Positions 19,806 to 30,445 of a DNA stretch of 64,000 bases are shown here, in pieces. Source of the stretch: Microbaculum marinum (lineage in GTDB: Bacteria; Pseudomonadota; Alphaproteobacteria; Rhizobiales; Tepidamorphaceae); the NCBI RefSeq assembly GCF_042646165.1, contig NZ_JBHRTC010000005.1; one strand, given 5' to 3'. Within the stretch, counting starts at the first letter, position 1. Each line of letters opens with the position of its first letter. The notes beneath the pieces are model-generated. The model was not told the DNA's origin, ran no database searches, and saw only the letters and a program-made list of their open reading frames with translations. The translations under genes and the position numbers were made by a program.

Positions 19806-20842
19806 CACGCGGCATCCATCAGTTCGGCGCCGGCGAACGCGGCCGGCAGCAGTGCTGCGACAATTTCGGGGTCGTCCTCGGTGAGGAGGCGCGCGCGCCA
19901 GGCGGAAGGATTGCTGCCGCCGGCGCAGCTGGCCGGGGCATGGTCGAGGTACCATCCCAGGTGCTTGCGCGCGACGCGCACGCCGAGGCCCGTGCCGTAG
20001 TGCGACAGGATCTCGTCGTAGTGCCTGGCGACGAGGCCGCCGAGGTCGACTGGCGGCCTCTCGTCGGCCTCCCCGCCCGACTCTAGCGCGGCGGCGATCG
20101 CCCCGACGATCCAGGGCCGGCCGCAGGCGCCGCGCCCGATCATCACCGCATCGGCGCCCGACCGCGCCAGCGCGGTCCTTGCCTCCTCGAGGCCCCGGAT
20201 GTCGCCGTTGACGACGACGGGGACGTCGACCGCATCGACGACGTGGCGCACGGCGTCCCAGTCGACCGGGCCCTTGTAGAAGTCGCACCGGGTCCGGGCG
20301 TGAACGGTGACCATCCGCACGCCGAGGCCGACCGCCCGCGTCGCCAGTTCCGGCGCGTTCAGGCTGGCGCGATCCCAGCCAAGCCGCATCTTCAGGGTCA
20401 CCGGCACGTCGACGGCGGTCACCGTCGCCTCGATCAGCCGGCAGGCATTGTCGAGGTCGCGCATCAGTGCCGAGCCGGACCAGCCGTTGGTGACGCGGCG
20501 CGAGGGACAGCCCATGTTGATGTCGACGATGTCGGCTCCGGCATCGACCGCCCGCCGCGCACCCTCGCGCATCCATTTGGCTTCGCAGCCCGCCAGTTGT
20601 ATGACGTTCGGCGAGACGCCATGCCCGACGGTGCGAAGCACCGCCTCCGGCCTGTCGTGAACGAGTTCCTCGCTCGCCACCATTTCGGAGACGACCAGCG
20701 TGGCCCCGAAGTCGTGGACGAGCCGGCGGAACGGTGCGTCGGTGATGCCGGACATCGGCGCAAGTATGGCCCGCCCGGCGAGCAGGTGCCCGCCGACCGT
20801 CACCCCTGACCGTGCGCTGCCCATTTCATGTGCGTTGTTCAT
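19805..20842 (-). CDS. dusB: tRNA-dihydrouridine synthase DusB (NifR3)
   Basis: The 345-residue FMN enzyme reduces uridine to dihydrouridine in tRNA. It shows the Dus TIM-barrel motifs: LAPMSGITDAPFRRL near the N-terminus, the signature VDINMGCPSRRV with catalytic cysteine, KMRLGWD, VHARTR, VVNGDI and MIGRGACGRPW. It is the first gene of the dusB-ntrB-ntrC-ntrY-ntrX series. The ATG at 20842 is taken as start because AGG lies a few bases upstream; an in-frame ATG at 20824 is also possible. Confidence 0.96.
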   Translation of the reverse strand: MNNAHEMGSARSGVTVGGHLLAGRAILAPMSGITDAPFRRLVHDFGATLVVSEMVASEELVHDRPEAVLRTVGHGVSPNVIQLAGCEAKWMREGARRAVDAGADIVDINMGCPSRRVTNGWSGSALMRDLDNACRLIEATVTAVDVPVTLKMRLGWDRASLNAPELATRAVGLGVRMVTVHARTRCDFYKGPVDWDAVRHVVDAVDVPVVVNGDIRGLEEARTALARSGADAVMIGRGACGRPWIVGAIAAALESGGEADERPPVDLGGLVARHYDEILSHYGTGLGVRVARKHLGWYLDHAPASCAGGSNPSAWRARLLTEDDPEIVAALLPAAFAGAELMDAA

Positions 20843-20851
20843 TCTGCCTGC

Positions 20852-20879
20852 ATTTTAGACAAACCATTTCGCAGTGCAA
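20852..20879 (-). promoter_or_regulatory. Candidate promoter for the dusB-ntr genes
   Basis: Read on the minus strand, TTGCAC (20879-20874) and TAAAAT (20857-20852) are separated by 16 bases in an AT-rich patch between the divergent dusB and ispDF. Transcription would begin only a few bases before the dusB ATG, which leaves little room for a ribosome site. The match may be accidental, or the message may be nearly leaderless. Confidence 0.25.
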
Positions 20880-20956
20880 CAAAAACCGGAATTACGATTT
20901 TGTCATGATATTCGGGGAAGACAGATCGGATTGCCCGGCGTCGAGGGTGTCGCGGA

Positions 20957-22167
20957 GTGCCAGATAATATGAAAACCGTGGCGGTGATCGTTGCCGGAGG
21001 ATTGGGCGTCCGCGCTGCCAACATATCAGGCACGACCGGGGGCAGCGAGCCGAAACAGTTTCGCGTGCTCGCCGGCCGCACGGTCATCGACCGGGCCATC
21101 GCGCCTTTCCTCGACCATCCGCGCGTCGACGCGGTGCTGGCGGTCGTCCGGACCGGGTGGGAAGACCGGTTCCGGCAGGCATTCGCCGGCAGCGAGCGCC
21201 TGCTCGAGCCCATGCCGGGCGGGGAGACGCGCCAGGCGTCCGTTCGCCGCGGCCTCGAAGCCCTGAGCGTGGCCCCGCCGGACCGCGTCCTGATCCACGA
21301 TGCGGCACGTCCCTTCGTCGACGCGCAGACGATCGGCCGTGTGCTCGACGCGCTTGACGACCACAGCGCCGCGATCCCGGCTCTGCCGGTGACGGACACG
21401 CTGAAGCGGGGTGACAAGTTCGTTGAGGAAACGGTTGACCGAAAAGGACTATACGCGGTCCAGACCCCGCAGGGATTTGCCTTCACGCCGATCCTTGCGG
21501 CCCATCGCGCCGCCTGCGAGGTCGACCGGGAGTTCACCGACGATGCGGCGGTCGCCGAATGGGCCGGTCTCGACGTGGCCCTGGTGGCGGGCGACGGGCG
21601 CAACCGCAAGCTCACGACTCCGGAGGATTTCGACATGGCCGAACTGCTGCTTGCCGCCGAGGCCGCCCCGCCGCCCGTGGAGACCCGCACCGGAACGGGC
21701 TACGACGTGCATCGTTTCGGGCCCGGCGAGGCCGTCGTCCTGTGCGGCGTTCCGGTGCGCCACGACCACGGCCTGCTTGGCCATTCGGACGCCGACGTCG
21801 GCCTGCATGCCCTCACCGATGCCTTGCTGGGCGCGATCGCTGACGGCGATATCGGCAGCCATTTCCCGCCGTCCGATCCGCAGTGGAAGGCGGCCGACTC
21901 CGCGCTGTTCCTGCGCCATGCGGCCAGCCTGGTGCGCCGGCGCGGCGGCAGGATCGTCAACCTGGACGTGACGCTGATCTGCGAACAGCCGAAGGTCGGC
22001 CCGCACCGCGATGCGATGCGCCGGCGGATAGCGGAGTTTCTCGACCTCGACGTCGGCCGGATCGCGGTCAAGGCGACCACGACCGAGGGCCTCGGCTTCA
22101 CCGGCCGCGGCGAAGGGATTGCCGCCCAGGCGACCGCCTCGGTGGAGTTGCCGCTGGAGCGGTCGCC

Positions 22168-22171
<4 letters not shown>
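20957..22171 (+). CDS. ispDF: Bifunctional IspD/IspF isoprenoid enzyme
   Basis: The 404-residue fusion covers two steps of the MEP pathway. Residues 1 to about 230 are IspD (CDP-ME synthase), with IVAGGLGVRA, EPKQF, DAARPFVD and TPQGF. Residues from about 243 are IspF (MEcPP synthase), with GTGYDVHRF, LLGHSDADVGLHALTDALLGA, DIGSHFPP and TTEGLGFTGRGEG. The fusion is usual in many alphaproteobacteria. GTG at 20957 and ATG at 20969 are both possible starts; GGAG at 20954-20957 favours the ATG. The gene is divergent from dusB. Confidence 0.96.
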
Positions 22172-22662
<491 letters not shown>

Positions 22663-22666
22663 GCGT

Positions 22667-23158
22667 CTAAGAGGCGGAGGCCCGCGACCGCCTGCCGCCT
22701 CCTCCGGCCCGACGGCCGTAGACGACGTCGGCGCGCTTCTCGAAGGCGTCCGCGAAGCGGGAAAAGGCCGCGTCGAACATCGCGCCCATCAGCAACTGCA
22801 GGCTGCGGCGGCGGAACTCGTACTCCAGGTAGAAGTCGATCTCGGAGGTCTCTTCGCTCAGCGATTCGAACCGCCAGCGGTTTTCCAGGTGCTTGAAGGG
22901 ACCGTCGAGATACTCGACCAGGATTTCCAGATTGGCGGGATCCAGCGTCACGCGGCTGGTGAAGGTCTCCCGGAACATTTTGTAGGAGGCGGTCATGTCG
23001 GCGACCAGAACCTCCCGCCCGTCCTTCTCCGAGCGGCTGCGAACCTTCAGTGCCTCGCACAGCGGCACGAATTCCGGGTAGCGCTCGACATCGGCGACCA
23101 GAGCGAACATGTCCTCGGCGCTGTGCGCTACGGTGCGGCGGGTCTTGAAGGTGCGCAT
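22667..23158 (-). CDS. COQ10/RatA-type START-domain protein
   Basis: The 163-residue polyketide-cyclase/START-like protein contains MFALVADVERYPEFVPLC near the N-terminus and DGPFKHLENRW, characteristic of the COQ10/RatA family. Relatives bind ubiquinone or affect ribosome association; the toxin name RatA should not be read as an activity here. The ATG at 23158 (MRTFKTRRTV) lies four bases past the lipA stop. The C-terminal tail is Gly/Arg/Ser-rich. It converges with cinA four bases away. Confidence 0.88.
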   Translation of the reverse strand: MRTFKTRRTVAHSAEDMFALVADVERYPEFVPLCEALKVRSRSEKDGREVLVADMTASYKMFRETFTSRVTLDPANLEILVEYLDGPFKHLENRWRFESLSEETSEIDFYLEYEFRRRSLQLLMGAMFDAAFSRFADAFEKRADVVYGRRAGGGGRRSRASAS

Positions 23159-23162
23159 GGGC

Positions 23163-24149
23163 TCAGGCGCCGAGTCCGAGCTTCTGCCGGCGCGCCGCGC
23201 GCAGCGCCTCGAAATCGTCGCCGGCATGGTAGGAGGATCGGGTAAGTGGCGTCGACGCCATCAGCAGGAAACCCTTCGACTTGCCGATCGTCTCGAAGGC
23301 CTTGAACTCCTCCGGCGTCACGAAGCGCGCGATCGGATGATGCCTGCGGGTCGGCTGCAAATACTGGCCGATCGTCATGAAGTCGACGTCGGCGCTCCTG
23401 AGGTCGTCCATCAGCTGGACAACCTCGTTCCGCTCCTCGCCCAGGCCCACCATGATGCCCGACTTGGTGAAGATCTCCGGGTCGAGCTCCTTCACCTTCT
23501 GGAGGATCCGGATCGAATGGAAGTAACGCGCGCCGGGGCGCACCGTGAGGTACAGCGACGGCACCGTCTCGAGGTTGTGGTTGAAGACGTCGGGCCGCGC
23601 TTCGACGACGATCTCCAGAGCCCCCTCCTTGCGCAGGAAGTCCGGCGTCAGCACCTCGATCGTCGTTCCCGGCGCCCGGTCGCGGATCGCGCGGATGGTG
23701 TCGGCGATGTGCATCGCGCCGCCGTCGGTGAGATCGTCGCGGTCCACCGAAGTGACGACGACGTGCTCGAGCCCGAGGGTGGCGACCGCGTCGGCGACCT
23801 TGCCTGGCTCGGCGGCATCGAGGGCCTCGGGCAGGCCGGTGCGCACGTTGCAGAAGGCGCAGGCGCGCGTGCACGTGTCACCCATGATCATGAAGGTCGC
23901 GTGCTTCTTCGACCAGCACTCGCCGATGTTCGGGCAGCCGGCCTCCTCGCAGACGGTGACGAGGCCGTTCTGGCGGACCACTTCGGCGGTCTCCCGGTAG
24001 ACCGGCGACCCGGGAGCCTTGACCCGGATCCAGGCCGGCTTGCGCAGCACCTCCGACTCCGGCCGGCGGGCCTTCTCCGGATGGCGCGGTCGGGCCTTGC
24101 GATCGGTGACGTTGTCCAGGACGGTGACCATGCTCAGGGCTTCGCTCAA
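23163..24149 (-). CDS. lipA: Lipoyl synthase
   Basis: The 328-residue radical-SAM enzyme inserts two sulfurs into octanoyl groups on lipoyl domains. Both iron-sulfur motifs are present: the auxiliary CEEAGCPNIGEC and the radical-SAM CTRACAFC. The C-terminal RSSYHAGD segment carries the serine that ligates the auxiliary cluster in known enzymes. The genes for its substrates, the lipoyl domains of PdhB and PdhC, lie upstream on the same strand, an obvious functional grouping. Confidence 0.97.
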   Translation of the reverse strand: MSEALSMVTVLDNVTDRKARPRHPEKARRPESEVLRKPAWIRVKAPGSPVYRETAEVVRQNGLVTVCEEAGCPNIGECWSKKHATFMIMGDTCTRACAFCNVRTGLPEALDAAEPGKVADAVATLGLEHVVVTSVDRDDLTDGGAMHIADTIRAIRDRAPGTTIEVLTPDFLRKEGALEIVVEARPDVFNHNLETVPSLYLTVRPGARYFHSIRILQKVKELDPEIFTKSGIMVGLGEERNEVVQLMDDLRSADVDFMTIGQYLQPTRRHHPIARFVTPEEFKAFETIGKSKGFLLMASTPLTRSSYHAGDDFEALRAARRQKLGLGA

Positions 24150-24251
24150 ACTTTCAGGTGCGTCAAGCGCAGCGCGGTGCGCTCGACCTGCAAATAGGCC
24201 ACCGGCGGCCCGATTTCGAGGCCGTGGCCGCTCTCGTTCCGCTCGCCGGCG

Positions 24252-24506
24252 TCAGGCCAGAATGCGCGCCACCAGCACCACGATGATGGCGCCGACCGCC
24301 GCGACGATCACCTGCTCCAGGAAGCGGTTGCCGAGTTTCAGGTTGATGTCGAACTTCTGCGCCAGAAACCCGCCGACCAGCGATCCGGCAAGCCCGGTCA
24401 GGATATAGCGCAGCAATCCGCCGCCGCCGACGATGAAGCTCGCCAGCCACCCGGCGATCAGCCCGATCAGGATCCAGACCAGAATGGCTTTCGTCTGTTC
24501 GCTCAT
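24252..24506 (-). CDS. GlsB/YeaQ/YmgE-type small membrane protein
   Basis: The 84-residue hydrophobic protein has three predicted membrane segments and the glycine-rich patterns of the transglycosylase-associated family (ILIGLIAGWLASFIVGGGG and ILTGLAGSLVGGFLAQ). Family members are often stress-induced; the biochemical role is unknown. It sits between lpdA and lipA on the same strand, 30 bases after lpdA. Confidence 0.85.
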   Translation of the reverse strand: MSEQTKAILVWILIGLIAGWLASFIVGGGGLLRYILTGLAGSLVGGFLAQKFDINLKLGNRFLEQVIVAAVGAIIVVLVARILA

Positions 24507-24536
24507 GACAGGTCCCGCTTGCCTGGAAGTCTCGAC

Positions 24537-25952
24537 CTAGATGTGTATCGCCCGCCCGTAGGCCGACATCACGCTCTCGTGCATCATCTCCGACAGCGTC
24601 GGATGTGGGAAGACCGAGTGGATCAGTTCTTCCTCGGTGGTCTCAAGATTCATCGCGATGACGAATCCCTGGATAAGTTCGGTGACTTCGGCGCCGACCA
24701 TGTGGGCGCCGAGCAGTTGGCCGGTCTTCGCGTCGAAGATCGTCTTGACGAGGCCGTCGGGCTCGCCGAGCGCGATCGCCTTGCCGTTGCCGATGAAGGG
24801 GAACCGGCCGACCTTCACCTCGTGGCCGGCCTCCTTCGCCTTCTTCTCCGTCAATCCGACGGAGGCGACCTGCGGGTTGCAGTAGGTGCAGCCGGGGATC
24901 ATCAGCTTGTCCATCGGATGCGTGTCGAGGCCGGCGATCGTCTCGACGCAGATCACCCCTTCGTGCTCGGCCTTGTGGGCGAGCATTGGCGGCCCGGCGA
25001 CGTCGCCGATCGCGTAGATGCCCTCGACGCTGGTGCGGCCGTAGCCGTCGATGACGACCGTTCCCCTGTCGGTCTTCACGCCGAGTTTTTCGAGCCCGAG
25101 GTTCTCGATGTTGCCGACCACGCCAACGGCGGAAATGACGCGATCGACCGTCAGGCTCTCGGACTTGCCCTTTTCGTCCTCGATCGTCGCGGTCACCGAA
25201 TCCGACTTCTTGTCGAGCTTCGTGACCTTCGCCGAGGTCAGGATCCTGATGCCCTGCTTCTCGAAGCGCTTGCGGGCATGTGCGGCGATATCCTCGTCCT
25301 CGACCGGCAGGATCTGCGGCAGCACCTCGACGACGGTCACCTCGGCGCCCATCGTTCGGTAGAAGCTGGCAAACTCGATACCGATCGCGCCCGAACCGAT
25401 CACCAGCAGCGACTTCGGCATCTTTTCCGGCGCCATCGCCTCGAAATAGGTCCAGACCAGCTTCTTGTCCGGCTCCAGCCCGGGCAGCGCCCGCGGCCGG
25501 GCGCCGGTCGCGACGATGATGTGCTTGGCCGAGTAGTCGCCGCCGCCCAGCGCCCCCTTCGGCGGCCCCTCGGCAGCCTTCACCGAGACCTTGCCCTTGC
25601 CGGCGAGCGTGGCGGTTCCCCAGATCACGTCGACCTTGTTCTTCTTCAGGAGGAACTGCACGCCGTTCGAGAGCTGGGCTGCGACGCCGCGCGAGCGCTT
25701 CACGACCGCGGCGGGGTCGTAGGAGACGTTGCTTGCCGACAGCCCGTAGTCGCCGGGGTGCTGCATGTAGTGGTAGATCTCGGCGGAGCGCAGCAGCGCC
25801 TTGGTCGGAATGCAGCCCCAGTTCAGGCAGATGCCGCCGAGATACTTGTTCTCGACGACGGCCGTCTTCAGGCCGAGTTGCGCCGAGCGAATCGCGGTGA
25901 CGTAGCCTCCCGGCCCCGATCCGATGACGATGACGTCGTATGTGTCGGCCAT
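24537..25952 (-). CDS. lpdA: Dihydrolipoyl dehydrogenase (E3)
   Basis: The 471-residue flavoprotein reoxidises dihydrolipoamide, passing electrons to NAD+. FAD motif IGSGPGGYVTAI at the N-terminus, redox-active disulfide GGICLNWGCIPTK, NAD-binding VIGSGAIGIEFASFY, a second FAD motif with IGDVAGPPMLAHKAEHEG, and the catalytic C-terminal HPHPTLSE variant (SVFPHPTLSEMMHE) are all visible. It belongs with pdhA, pdhB and pdhC, but is separated from pdhC by two small genes. Confidence 0.97.
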   Translation of the reverse strand: MADTYDVIVIGSGPGGYVTAIRSAQLGLKTAVVENKYLGGICLNWGCIPTKALLRSAEIYHYMQHPGDYGLSASNVSYDPAAVVKRSRGVAAQLSNGVQFLLKKNKVDVIWGTATLAGKGKVSVKAAEGPPKGALGGGDYSAKHIIVATGARPRALPGLEPDKKLVWTYFEAMAPEKMPKSLLVIGSGAIGIEFASFYRTMGAEVTVVEVLPQILPVEDEDIAAHARKRFEKQGIRILTSAKVTKLDKKSDSVTATIEDEKGKSESLTVDRVISAVGVVGNIENLGLEKLGVKTDRGTVVIDGYGRTSVEGIYAIGDVAGPPMLAHKAEHEGVICVETIAGLDTHPMDKLMIPGCTYCNPQVASVGLTEKKAKEAGHEVKVGRFPFIGNGKAIALGEPDGLVKTIFDAKTGQLLGAHMVGAEVTELIQGFVIAMNLETTEEELIHSVFPHPTLSEMMHESVMSAYGRAIHI

Positions 25953-26093
25953 GTTACCTCCGCTACGAATTCAGGTCGGCCGAAGCGGGCCGACTGTAAG
26001 GTGAATGCCGGATAGCCGGCCAGCCGGCGGCCGCCGGACCGCACTCGCTTCTGGGCCACGCGTCGCGGCCGGTGACGACCTTCGTTCACACGC

Positions 26094-26417
26094 TCACTCG
26101 CACTCGACCGTCCCCGGCGCCGGGTCGTAGTCGGTTGCCCCGACCATCCCGTCCTTCGGCGGGACCGGCGCCAGCGTGACGAGGACGAAGCAGTTCTGCG
26201 ACCAGACCTTGTAGGTCAGGTCCTCCATCCACTCGATCCTGTCGATCAGGCCATGGTCGGCCAGCGCCGCGGCGACGTCGCCGTCCTCGGCGACCGCGGC
26301 GAACTGGCGGGCGCGGTCGTATTCGGGGGCGAGTGCCGCCGACGCGTTGCACATGGGGATCGTCACGCCGGCCAGCGTGGCGAGGACGATGCCAGTAGAA
26401 CGGATCGGCACGGTCAT
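26094..26417 (-). CDS. Small exported protein of unknown function
   Basis: The 107-residue product has a likely signal peptide (RSTGIVLATLAGVTIPM then CNASA), which points to the periplasm or, if the early cysteine is used, possibly the membrane. The mature part has two more cysteines (QNCFVL and VECE) that could form a disulfide. No family recognised. The ATG overlaps the GNAT stop, and GTG two codons later has better spacing from the GGAGG upstream. It lies between lpdA and the pdh genes. Confidence 0.6.
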   Translation of the reverse strand: MTVPIRSTGIVLATLAGVTIPMCNASAALAPEYDRARQFAAVAEDGDVAAALADHGLIDRIEWMEDLTYKVWSQNCFVLVTLAPVPPKDGMVGATDYDPAPGTVECE

Positions 26418-27010
26418 TCCTCCGCTTTGCGAGTTACCGGTCGCACCAGCAGGACCCAGTCGCCGTCGACACGGTCTCCCGGCAGGGCGAGTATCCTGCG
26501 GCGCGCCCGCTCCCGGTACCCGGACCGGCGATAGAGTTCTGCGGCACGCGCGTTCTTGCTGTCGACGATGATGCTCAGCAGCGTTGCGCCCGTATTGGCG
26601 GCAACTTGCTCGGCAATATCGAGCAGCATCGCCCCGTACCCCCGCCCCTGGTGCTCGGGCAGCGTCGCAAGGGCGTTGACGTACCAGCTTCCCGGCGCCT
26701 CCGCCTCCAGCTCCACCATCGGCCGGATGAATGGCGGAAATTCCTCCAGGTCGCCGGCCGCAAACGTGTCGGGCTGCCGGTAGCCGAGCAGCATGGAGAC
26801 GGGCCGTCCGTCCACCTCGACCACGTAAGCATTCCGGTACGAAAACGCACCTTGCTCCCGCTCCGCCCGCCTGCTGCCGACATCCAGGGCCGTCTCGCCG
26901 AACTCCGCCGCCTGGCCCCAGAGATAGGAGGGAATGCCCTCGCCCGCGAGATCGATCAGGTACGCCAGAACGAGCGCGTCCGACTTTCTGGCGGGACGGA
27001 TTTCCGGCAA
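26414..27010 (-). CDS. GNAT-family N-acetyltransferase
   Basis: The 198-residue acyl-CoA-dependent acetyltransferase has its acetyl-CoA loop in LPEHQGRGYGAMLLD, followed by NARAAELYRRSGY near the C-terminus. The substrate cannot be inferred. TTG at 27010 appears to be the start: GGAGG lies six bases upstream and no ATG precedes the conserved start of the domain. The gene follows pdhC with a short gap and overlaps the next gene by four bases. Confidence 0.85.
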   Translation of the reverse strand: MPEIRPARKSDALVLAYLIDLAGEGIPSYLWGQAAEFGETALDVGSRRAEREQGAFSYRNAYVVEVDGRPVSMLLGYRQPDTFAAGDLEEFPPFIRPMVELEAEAPGSWYVNALATLPEHQGRGYGAMLLDIAEQVAANTGATLLSIIVDSKNARAAELYRRSGYRERARRRILALPGDRVDGDWVLLVRPVTRKAEE

Positions 27011-27048
27011 AGGTGGCCTCCCGGACGGACTCGTCGGCGCTCGCCGGC

Positions 27049-28521
27049 CTAGACCAGCATCGACATCGGCTTCTCGATGTAGCGCTTGAACGCGTTGATG
27101 AGCTGGGCGCCCAGTGCCCCGTCGACGGCGCGATGATCGGTGGACAGCGTGCAGCTCATGATCGTCGCGATCGCCACTGCGTCATCCTTGACCACGGCGC
27201 GTTTCTCGCCGGCGCCGACGGCCAGGATCGTCGCATGCGGCGGGTTGATGACGGCCGCGAAATCCTTGATGCCGTACATGCCGAGGTTGGAGACCGCCGA
27301 GCTTCCGCCCTGATACTCCTCGGGCTTCAGCCTGCGCTCGCGGGCGCGACCGGCCATGTCCTTCATCTCGTTGGAGATGACCGACAGCGTCTTCTGCTCG
27401 GCATTGCGCACGACCGGTGTGATCAGCCCTCCGGGAATGGACACGGCCACGCCGACATCGGACTTGCTGTGCTTCAGCATGCCGCTCTCGGTCCAGGTGA
27501 CGTTCGCCTCCGGCACCGCCTTCAGCGCCAGCGCCAGCGCCTTGATGACGAAGTCGTTGACCGACAGCTTGTAGGCCGGCTTGCCGTCGAGCTGCGGCGC
27601 GGCGGCGTTGAGCTCGCTCCTGAGCTTCAGCAGCGCGTCGAGCTCGACGTCCAGCGTCAGGTAGAAGTGCGGGATCGTCGTCTTGGCCTCGGTCAGCCGC
27701 CTGGCGATGACCTTGCGCATGTTGTCGTGCGGCACGACCTCGTAGGTGCCGTCCTCGAACATCGCGCGGATCTTGTCGTCGGACGGCGGCTGCACCGCTG
27801 CCGGAGCGGCCGCGGATGCCTGCGCGGCAGGCGCGCCGGACGGTGCCGCCTCGGTCTTCTGCGCCCTGGCGGGCGCGGCTTTCGCCGCACCGCTCTCGGC
27901 TGCCTCCTCGATGTCCCGCTTGACGATCCGGCCGTGCGGACCGGAGCCGGAAATCGCCGAAAGCTCCAGCCCCTGCTCCTTGGCAAGCCGCCGGGCCAGC
28001 GGCGAGGCGAAGATCCGCTCGCCGTCGGAAGCGTCGCCGTTGGCGCGGGCACTCTCAGTCGCCTCGGCCCCCTCACCCGCCGCGCTGCGCGCGCCGACCT
28101 CTCCCCCCTGGGGCGAGGTGGCCGCCGATGCATCGGTTTTCTGGTCAGGGGATTTCGAAACGGCACTGCCCTCCACCTCTCCCTTGGGGGGAGAGGTCGG
28201 CGCTTCCTCGGAAGCGCCGGGTGAGGGGGTGCCGGCGCCGGACGTCTTCTCCACGCCTTCCAGCGCGCTCTCGTCCTCGCCCTCTTCGAGCAGCACGGCG
28301 ATCTTCTGGTTGACCGGCACGTCCTCGGTGCCCTCGGACACCAGGATCCGGCCCATCGTCCCCTCGTCGACCGCCTCGACCTCCATGGTCGCCTTGTCGG
28401 TCTCGATCTCCGCGATGATGTCGCCGGGGGCGACGGAATCGCCTTCCTTGACGAGCCATTTGGCAAGCGTGCCGACCTCCATGGTCGGCGACAGCGCGGG
28501 CATCAGGATGTCGATGGGCAT
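27049..28521 (-). CDS. pdhC: Dihydrolipoamide acetyltransferase, pyruvate dehydrogenase E2
   Basis: The 490-residue E2 core transfers the acetyl group to CoA. Order: N-terminal lipoyl domain with ETDKATMEVEAVDEG (lipoyl lysine in DKA), a long Ala/Glu/Pro-rich linker, the E1/E3-binding domain (ASPLARRLAKEQGLELSAI with GPHGRIVKRDIE), a second Ala/Pro linker, then the catalytic domain ending with STDHRAVDGALGAQLI, whose histidine and aspartate are the active-site pair. The first linker contains two inverted REP-like palindromes translated in frame (28069-28229). It follows pdhA, pdhB and a GFA-type gene. Confidence 0.97.
   Translation of the reverse strand: MPIDILMPALSPTMEVGTLAKWLVKEGDSVAPGDIIAEIETDKATMEVEAVDEGTMGRILVSEGTEDVPVNQKIAVLLEEGEDESALEGVEKTSGAGTPSPGASEEAPTSPPKGEVEGSAVSKSPDQKTDASAATSPQGGEVGARSAAGEGAEATESARANGDASDGERIFASPLARRLAKEQGLELSAISGSGPHGRIVKRDIEEAAESGAAKAAPARAQKTEAAPSGAPAAQASAAAPAAVQPPSDDKIRAMFEDGTYEVVPHDNMRKVIARRLTEAKTTIPHFYLTLDVELDALLKLRSELNAAAPQLDGKPAYKLSVNDFVIKALALALKAVPEANVTWTESGMLKHSKSDVGVAVSIPGGLITPVVRNAEQKTLSVISNEMKDMAGRARERRLKPEEYQGGSSAVSNLGMYGIKDFAAVINPPHATILAVGAGEKRAVVKDDAVAIATIMSCTLSTDHRAVDGALGAQLINAFKRYIEKPMSMLV
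28069..28122. repeat. REP-like palindromic element inside pdhC, copy 1
   Basis: The plus strand here reads from CCCCCTCACCCGCCGCGC to CCCTGGGGCGAGGTGG, the general form of C-rich palindromes widespread between genes in Hyphomicrobiales. It contains an inner GCGC-rich hairpin and a CTCCCCCC...GGGGCGAG stem. Here it is coding: the minus-strand reading frame of pdhC passes through it as part of the first linker. Confidence 0.6.
28170..28229. repeat. REP-like palindromic element inside pdhC, copy 2 (inverted)
   Basis: This is the inverse of copy 1: CCTCCACCTCTCCCTTGGGG at the left and GAAGCGCCGGGTGAGGGGG at the right, with a GGCGCTTCctcgGAAGCGCC hairpin between. The two copies face each other across about 47 bases. 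The pdhC frame stays open through both and yields linker peptides such as TPSPGASEEAPTSPPKGEVE. Confidence 0.6.
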
Positions 28522-28531
28522 GACCGATTAC

Positions 28532-28987
28532 CTAGCTTTTCTGTGCCCCCTGCGGGGCATCCGAGACTGCGATGCGCGATGGTGTCCAGTTCGCGCGGCG
28601 TCGAGCAATTCGTGACGCGGCGGTTTCATCGTCGTAGAAGACTTCCTGAGGCCGGCGCCCGCTGAACGCCGTGATTCCGACGCCGGCGACGTTCACCAGC
28701 GACCGATACCCTTCGTCCGCTTCGATGACCGCGCCGACATAGACCCCGCAGTGCTTGCAGGTCAGGAACTCAGCCGTTCTGGCGCCGAAGGTATATCGGT
28801 TCAGGTCGTCCGGACTGCGCACCTGAAACACGGTCTCCCCTTCAGGGTCGGAAACGGCAACCGAACCGTGCCGCCGGCAGAAGCCGCACTGGCAGGCATG
28901 TACGCGCAGGTCATCGGGCGGCCTGCTCAGTCGCATCGCCACCCGAACCGCGCCACAATGGCACCGGCCGCTGAGCTCCACTGCCAT
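28532..28987 (-). CDS. GFA/CENP-V-family zinc protein
   Basis: The 151-residue protein carries the family's cysteine pattern: GRCHCGAVR at the N-terminus, ACQCGFCRRHG, and TCKHCGVYVG further on, which together bind zinc. The family is named after glutathione-dependent formaldehyde-activating enzyme, but that activity is disputed and the role here is unknown. It starts four bases after pdhB and ends ten bases before pdhC, so it is almost certainly in the pdh transcript. The upstream GGAG is very close to the ATG; GTG two codons later would be better spaced. Confidence 0.85.
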   Translation of the reverse strand: MAVELSGRCHCGAVRVAMRLSRPPDDLRVHACQCGFCRRHGSVAVSDPEGETVFQVRSPDDLNRYTFGARTAEFLTCKHCGVYVGAVIEADEGYRSLVNVAGVGITAFSGRRPQEVFYDDETAASRIARRRANWTPSRIAVSDAPQGAQKS

Positions 28988-28991
28988 CTCC

Positions 28992-30434
<1,443 letters not shown>

Positions 30435-30445
30435 CGTCTCGTCCC

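Noticed and set aside
22667..23158. A toxin-antitoxin system (RatA name)
   Set aside because: The protein is a COQ10/START-domain member, and no antitoxin partner lies beside it; the neighbours are lipA and cinA.
24519..26015. A 498-codon open frame on the plus strand
   Set aside because: It is antisense to lpdA, whose FAD, disulfide and NAD motifs are complete.
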